Assembly (NCBI GenBank): GCA_038373885.1 | Contig: JAWZYV010015832.1 | Coordinates: 35,744-99,743, forward strand | Length of the DNA: 64,000 nt | Source: Cheiracanthium punctorium | Lineage: Eukaryota > Arthropoda > Arachnida > Araneae > Cheiracanthiidae | Direction of reading: 5' to 3' | Part shown: piece after piece, positions 58,450-64,000 of the stretch | Numbering within the stretch: the first letter of the stretch is position 1 | Layout: every line of letters starts with the position of its first letter | The notes under the pieces: model-generated | What the model was told of the DNA's origin: nothing | What the model saw: only the letters and a program-made list of their open reading frames with translations | Databases searched by the model: none | Translations under genes and position numbers: made by a program

Positions 58450-58890
58450 ACGGTTGCACAATGGACATTGAGGGGGGGGGGAAGATCTGTACATCAGGTC
58501 AGCTGCACATAGAGTCCGAGCAGCAAATTGCCTCGTCAATGTCAAAACAGACAACAAATTGCCATCAGTATACTACGGCTCCGGACGTTTAGCAAAAAGT
58601 ATTAAACTTTGTTGGTGATTGTACTGAAGGCATGTAATGCAATTTTACCTAAAACTTTAGGATTTTTCCTGTCTACGTTGTCAGTACTTTACTTACAACT
58701 CCCGTATTTTTAGGTGTTATCAATGGGGGAGAGGGAAATCATAGACGTAATCAGCAACTATAGAATTTGACTGATGGTCAACAAAGGATATTTTTCTAAG
58801 TGGCCATGTTATGCATACATAGATCTTTTAGCCAATACTGCTCATGGTATGCACGAAAGAACCTCTACGTGCCACACAATGTCGTATCTG
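58450..58890. other. Low-copy stretch, nothing assignable
   Basis: Fairly balanced sequence with a poly-G tract near 58471-58480. No frame or repeat signature. Confidence 0.4.
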
Positions 58891-58894
58891 TTAA

Positions 58895-59225
58895 TTTCAT
58901 TAAAGCTGTTCCAACTATTTCTCCGTGACGAAAATTTTCATTAAAATAGCTTTACGCCAGACAAATGAAACTATTCACGCGTTCAAGACTAAACATCTCA
59001 GGTTTATTAAGAAAGCGCTTAATAATACACTCTTGCCTGAGGAAGACAGTGCGAGACATACAGATCTAAGCGTCTGTGGTCAGAAGTTTCATTAAGAATT
59101 GGTTCACAGAGCATTCAAGTGCATTTTTCTCTCGAGAGATAAATAAAATATGAGTTATGTACAAGAGAATGCATCTCTTTCGCATATGAATTCAGAGCAA
59201 TTCATTAGTGCGTGTAATTACTTGA
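58895..59225 (+). repeat. Diverged direct duplicate D2, copy a
   Basis: It matches 60575-60880 in order: CATTAAAATA-CTTTA, GAAACTATTC-CGC, GACTAAAC, TATTAAGAAA, TTCATTA-GAAT-GGTTCAC, GCATTTTTCTC, and TTCATTAGTG-TGCGTAATTAC. No terminal repeats or coding potential. Confidence 0.6.
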
Positions 59226-59269
59226 ATAACTCCCATGTTGATTTATTTATTATGAACTGCATGTAAAGT

Positions 59270-60570
59270 ATTTATGATCCAAGCAAATTATCTGGAGATG
59301 CAATGGCCTATCTCTATGTGTGCCTTTATCATAAAAATTGCACCAAAATGTGATACAATTGTATTACGATTCGGCCCAACTATGACAAATATAACTGTGC
59401 AATTTCGGAAATTGGAAAAAATAATCAATAGCAAAATTTCAATTTCAGGTTTTTTCTTTGATTAAATATAACGAATAAGTAAAATATTTTAAATTATTTT
59501 TTGCTTAATGTTTCTAAGAGATGTAAGACAAACATGTGATTTTTTTAGGTCAAAATGCCTTTTCTGCTCATAATTACTACCCTTTTTAAAAAGAAGTAGA
59601 CTAGTTATGACCTTGAATTTAAGAATATTTAAGTATGCTAGAAGAGTGAAAATATATCAAAAGCTCCTAAGTAGATTACCAACATACTTTTAATAGGAGT
59701 TAGCTTGCTTGGAAAATGTCGTTTTTGCGTCGAATAACTTGAAGCACCGAACCGGCAAATTCCGTTTTATAAAAATTTAGTCATGATGTTTGTTTTTCAA
59801 TTGTTACTATTTATAAAATGCTTAATAAAAGATATCTATCACAAAAAGTGCATTTTAAATTTATTCCTTAGTTTTTGCGAAATTTTAACATTTATAAATT
59901 TTAAAAAATTCCGTCGACCATTAATTACCCCACCTAACCCTAACTGGTAATGAAGAAATATGGGACTCAAATAGCTGTTAAAAAAGTTTTGATGAAAATT
60001 TATTAGAAGCTAATTTATATATACATATATATAAATGTATGTGGCAGAAGAACCCTATACACAGGTCCTTGCAAAATCAAAACACTGGATCGACTATAAA
60101 CCTAACGAAGTGCATATCTCTTTAGAATACTAGATTAAAAGCATAAGACATGCAGGACCACTGAGAGTGTATTCGAAATTGGGTTACGGATTTTGTCTTT
60201 TGATATAAGATCATAATTTCAAGAGTCCATTTTACTACGTCCTAGTATTAAAAAAAAAGAACTGAAGAACATATACGTTTTTGTTTGTTTGTATAAGCAT
60301 CAGGCAGAATTCGATACTCCATGCTAGATTCTTCTTTTTGATTTTGAGTTATAAATAAAACTTAGATTACTATCTCTGAGTTCTACAGTTGTAGTTTTAA
60401 CTAAATTTTACTTCCTAAACCAAGCTCTTTAAATTCTAATGTTTCTTCAGTCTTATTTGTAATGAATTGAAAACTGACATAAAAAATATCTGCCTTAGTG
60501 TATTTTTCAAATCTTCCAAAGAAATTAATAATTGTTCTGCTTTACCGAGACCGCCTACTTTGTCGAAACT
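59270..60570. other. AT-rich DNA, nothing assignable
   Basis: The frame at 59274-59465 has no recognisable features. A short TATA-rich patch lies near 60016-60035. Confidence 0.5.
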
Positions 60571-60574
60571 ATCG

Positions 60575-60880
60575 CAACTAATGAAACGCGAACAGAAAAT
60601 TCCATTAAAATAACTTTAAAACCTGACATGTGAAACTATTCGCGCTTCCTTGACTAAACAGTGTATTAAGAAAACGTTTAATTATGTACTCTATCCGCTG
60701 GAGACAATTCTTAGAATATTCATGTTCAAGCTTCTGTGATTTGATGTTTCATTATGAATCGGTTCACCATGCACGCATTTTTCTCAAGAGAAAAATAATT
60801 GGAGATTCAAGCCAAGAGAGGATTGTATCGCTTTCACACAAGAATTTTCATTAGTGTTATGCGTAATTACTCAAAACATT
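60575..60880 (+). repeat. Diverged direct duplicate D2, copy b
   Basis: Second member of the D2 pair, about 1.68 kb downstream in the same orientation. By-eye identity is around 60-65% over ~300 bp with several small gaps. Confidence 0.6.
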
Positions 60881-61239
60881 TCCATACTGAAGGGCTTACT
60901 TTAAATGTTGCGAATGAAGTATTTTACTGTCGCAAGCAAATAATCTTCAAACGCGTGGTTATACTTTCGCAAACGGAAATCAGTCATTGCTAACGAATGA
61001 TGTAATTTCCATTTTAATGGGCTTCTGCTTATCATGATGCAGAGAATGATGACGGAAGATGTAATTATGTAATTTTTGACTCCTTTGAATTCCTTTCCGA
61101 TGAATGCTGTGTTTCTTGCTTTTGAAGTGCGGCTGCGTAGGCGATAATGATGCATCCACGGTTGTTTGAGAAGTATCTGACGCAATAAAGAGCATTGTTG
61201 TTTTGGTTTGATAGAGCAGGTGGGGTTTATAAGTGTACT

Positions 61240-61743
61240 TTAAACCTTTCCCGCTCTGGGAACACCAAACTCTGACGTTTTGACTGTTGCCAGTCACGAA
61301 AAATAGATTTGATTTCTATAAAAATAGTTGCGGGGGTCATAGCTCCACGGGAATCCTTTACTTTTCAGCGCGTCATTTCCCGTAAAAGAAATGGACACGG
61401 TTATTTTTAACAGCACTGACATCTGCTGAAAAATGGAAGAATGCGAGAACAGCTGGATAGATTGCCCAATTCTGAAAAAAGGGCGGCCTTTGCCATCGCT
61501 CCACTTAACTACCAGCAAGATGGCTTACGATCGAAACGTTCATCGCATGCCACAGATCTAGAGACCCTTTTTCGACGACAGCTGCCTGTGCCGCACAGCC
61601 AGCTGTCGTCAAAAAAGGGTCTCTAGATCTGTGCACGCGATGAACGTTTTGGTCGTCCGCCATCTTGCTGGTAGTTAAGTGGAGCGATCGCAACGGCTGC
61701 CCTTTTTTTAGCATTGGGAAAGGGTTGCACCTGAAAGGGTTAA
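61240..61743 (-). mobile_element. Palindromic piggyBac-type MITE, copy 7
   Basis: TTAA flanks at 61240-61243 and 61740-61743. The left end lost ~13 bp (the AACGCGCAGTGTT segment), so ACCTTT runs directly into CCCGCTCTGGGAAC. Both arms are full length and share a private change (GCTCCACTTAAC / GTTAAGTGGAGC) relative to GCTCGACTTAAC elsewhere. Confidence 0.92.
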
Positions 61744-61749
61744 GAAGAA

Positions 61750-62590
61750 CGAAGTGTCTACAATTAAATTGCATACGTCTGATGGATCCTACAAACTAAA
61801 CTATCGATAAAATTGTCATAAATTGTGGTATTTATTTTGTTTAGAAGATACTTAAATGCATCATTTAGTGAAGAAAACGAAACTAATTAACGAAAACAAT
61901 TTTGCTAGGATGTGACGTTCAGCTGCAAGAAATTTTCTTTTTCTTTCTAATGGCCGGGTCAGCGGCCTACAGTAGGCTTGGCGGCTATGAGGGCAGCAGA
62001 TGTTGCTCATTTCATTATGGGGACGTCTATTAGACAGACCAACCTATGATGCAGTTAATCATATATTTTTATTACTTTTGATTTTTTTTATATATTCTAA
62101 ATTTAACACTCTTTGCCATTTTTAAACTCCGTAATGCTGTTTTAATTTTGTTTCTTAAATTACTTCGATTTTAACTTCTGAAATGCATTTTATTGGCCCC
62201 TTTATCTGTCTTAATTCATTTATTTGATCTCGTTATCAAGGGGTTACAAAAAAACTGTTCTGGTTACAAAGTCGCCTTACCTTCACCTCTTGGCGAAACC
62301 CATTTAAATTTTGGTAAGAATGCATTAACACTTAACGATTCTTTTCATACTTTCAGTCGACTTTTTTTGGCGACCGTCCGTTCTAGTGCTCAGTTTTATC
62401 GCCAGGTTGGCTTTCTGTGTTCTCAGAACTTTTTAATCACTTAACACTTTTGTCTCTCGTCGAGAGGTCGCGTTTCTGTTTGCTATACTGCCAGTCATCG
62501 CTAAATTAATTTTTTTTATTATGTCTCAATAAAACTACAGAGAACTCTATACTGATTTTCTTTCTTTTTTAAGTCCGACGATCAAAGGTT
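61750..62590. other. AT-rich DNA, nothing assignable
   Basis: The frame at 62193-62444 (83 codons) lacks recognisable features. No repeat boundary was seen. Confidence 0.5.
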
Positions 62591-62598
62591 ATTGTATA

Positions 62599-62900
62599 TG
62601 AAGGGTCCACGGGAAGAACGATGAGAGTCCAATACAGCCGATTCTCCAAAAATCTAAAGGAGCACGGGACTTTCATCGTTCTTCCCCAGTAAACTGTATC
62701 TTTGGGCTATCTTTTTAGTGGATTCTCATCGTTCTTCTCCAGTAAACAGTATCTTTGGGCTATCTTTTCAGTGGATTCTCATCGTTCTTTGTCCTCAGGG
62801 GTTCGGATATTAATAGGGCCACTAATTAACAACAGAATGCAGTAGAAACCTCAACATTGACGAAAAGTGGACTCTCATCGTTCGTCCCGTGGACCCTTCA
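62599..62900. mobile_element. Mariner-type MITE, 302 bp, with 33 bp inverted ends
   Basis: TA flanks (62597-62598, 62901-62902) enclose 33 bp inverted repeats starting TGAAGGGTCCACGGGA, with one mismatch. Inside, a 53 bp unit is tandemly repeated (CATCGTTCTT at 62674, 62727 and 62780). The unit contains the inner part of the terminal repeat, TCTCATCGTTCTTC. Confidence 0.9.
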
Positions 62901-62914
62901 TATGTAGTGTGCAT

Positions 62915-63642
62915 TAGAGATGAGTTCGGGTTCATTTTTTAAAGCCCGAGCCCGCCCGAGCCCGAGGACTTTCAATTCGAGCCCGCCCGAGCCCGAGCAA
63001 TATTATTAAAGTCGGAGCCCGAGCCCGCCCGAGCCCATAATTTCAGTTAGAAAAAAAAAATCAATTACCTCATTGATAGAATACAATGAATTTTGCCGTT
63101 TGTGCAAGTGAAAGACAAATAGAGTTGCAAACTCTCAATGCACTTTCTATTTCTTTATTTATCCATATGTTTATCAAGTAATATCGGATCTCATGACTAA
63201 CTAATGAATATAAGCCGCCGTTCTGAAATATCTAAAGAGCTTAACGCACCTTCTAGGCGTCAGTGCCGCTATTTTTTTTTTAAATAACTACAGTCAACTC
63301 CGGTTATAGGAAACCCAGATATAGTGAACGCAAACCATGAGTCCCGATTCACATACAGTATCTCTATCCATCATGAAGACACTTGGGTCTAGTGACACTT
63401 AGTGAACTTCGGATATAGTGGACGAAATTGGATGGTCCCTAGAGGTTCACTATAACCGGAGTTGACTGTACTTTTATTTTTCTCATGTATCACTTTTTAA
63501 AATCTGTTTCAAGGAGTATGTTCAACAAAGGAGAAATTTTTCACGAGCCCGAACGCAATTGTGAATTACAGAGACCGAGCCCGGTTCGGGCTCGGGCTCG
63601 GGCTCGGGCTTTCGGGCTCGGGCTGAGCCCGTCTCATCTCTA
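62915..63642. mobile_element. hAT-type element with GAGCCC hexamer arrays, 728 bp
   Basis: The ends TAGAGATGAG and CTCATCTCTA are inverse. The flanks GTGTGCAT and GTGTGCAC match at 7 of 8. Next to each end is a GC-rich array of GAGCCC / GGGCTC hexamers (62945-63030 and 63575-63630), inverted relative to each other. The middle is AT-rich and holds a pogo MITE. No transposase is present. Confidence 0.82.
63291..63468. mobile_element. Pogo-type MITE, 178 bp, nested
   Basis: TA flanks (63289-63290, 63469-63470) and 19 bp perfect inverted ends CAGTCAACTCCGGTTATAG. Internal GATATAGTGAACGC and GATATAGTGGACG words repeat. The ends are of the pogo/Tigger type (CAGT-CAACTC-GGTTAT). It sits inside the hAT-type element. 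Confidence 0.9.
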
Positions 63643-63659
63643 GTGTGCACATCTATACG

Positions 63660-64000
63660 GTTCAGGAAGTTTTAGAAAAGAAACTTTAATTTTAGCCGCC
63701 CAACGACACCACACAACCTTGTCCACTATGTTCTAGTAATTTTGATCCAATGAGAGACCCAGAACCTGGATTGCCCCCTACCCCTCCACAGGTTTTGTTA
63801 GAACATGAAGGACATTAGGGACACGACAGATTTTACCTGCACTAGCTCTCTTTAACGTACACGGTTCCACACCAGTCCAGACGAGAAAGGTTTTCCTCCT
63901 CCAAAGCACAGGCCAAGCCGGCGCTGCTTCACTGGTGGCTATTGTTAAAGATAAATGCCGATTTTTAAAAACTTCATTAAATTTAAAAGACGAAAAAATC
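63660..64000. other. Balanced-composition stretch at window end, unassigned
   Basis: Fairly GC-balanced with words such as GGGACACGACAGATTTTACC and ACACCAGTCCAGACGAG. No long reading frame. It may be a repeat or the edge of low-copy host sequence; only one copy is in the window. Confidence 0.25.

Overview
The window looks like gene-poor, AT-rich nuclear DNA from an arthropod, most likely a chelicerate such as a spider. This is inferred from the repeat content: tRNA-derived SINEs, DUF4817-type mariner relics, Tigger/pogo, hAT and Helitron ends, and many palindromic MITEs. I find no intact conserved gene, operon, rRNA, functional tRNA or CRISPR array. Almost all short open frames are chance or run through repeats. 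The only frame I would keep as a possible gene is a 113-codon ORF at 14977-15318 with a weak NUMOD4-like motif. The other coding traces are transposase relics: a Tigger C-terminus (22485-22678, minus), a mariner helix-turn-helix piece (33229-33369) and a mariner piece (46919-47035).

The dominant family is a ~500 bp palindromic MITE with CCCTTT...AAAGGG ends, TTAA flanks and two ~115 bp inverted arms (piggyBac-type by its ends). Seven copies lie at 4440, 27199, 34493 (half copy), 41405, 51427, 57935 and 61240. A second TTAA family is at 52548, where its 3' half is caught in a fresh tandem duplication. Mariner-type foldbacks with TA flanks occur at 6105, 10100, 32980, 38872 and 62599. hAT-type elements are at 3793, 39066, 57239 and 62915. 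Pogo-type MITEs are at 22041 and 63291. SINEs are at 8513, 43848 and 34740, with a weaker one at 29420.

Region by region: 0-12 kb carries dispersed repeats, foldbacks, a SINE and several GC-raised islands. 12-19 kb is mostly featureless AT-rich DNA around the 113-codon ORF. 19.6-22.9 kb is a nested composite: a Tigger-like element holding a Helitron end with a ~122 bp tandem array, a pogo MITE and a transposase relic. 23-31 kb is sparse. 31.2-35.1 kb is repeat-dense. 38.9-40.1 kb is a foldback interrupted by a hAT MITE. 47-51 kb has local duplications. 52.5-55.3 kb has tandem duplications and a terminal-inverted-repeat element with 173 bp repeats. 57-63.6 kb ends in a stack of nested MITEs.

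Between the repeats are low-copy islands of raised GC content and mixed complexity (for example 120-340, 11555-12000, 19190-19560, 36590-36870, 50215-50520, 53330-53860, 56300-56620). They may be cis-regulatory DNA of a distant gene, so the window may be an intergenic desert or a large intron. That reading is inference. No undescribed system is demonstrated. The best leads are the symmetric substitutions shared by both arms of individual palindromic MITEs, and the 113-codon ORF.
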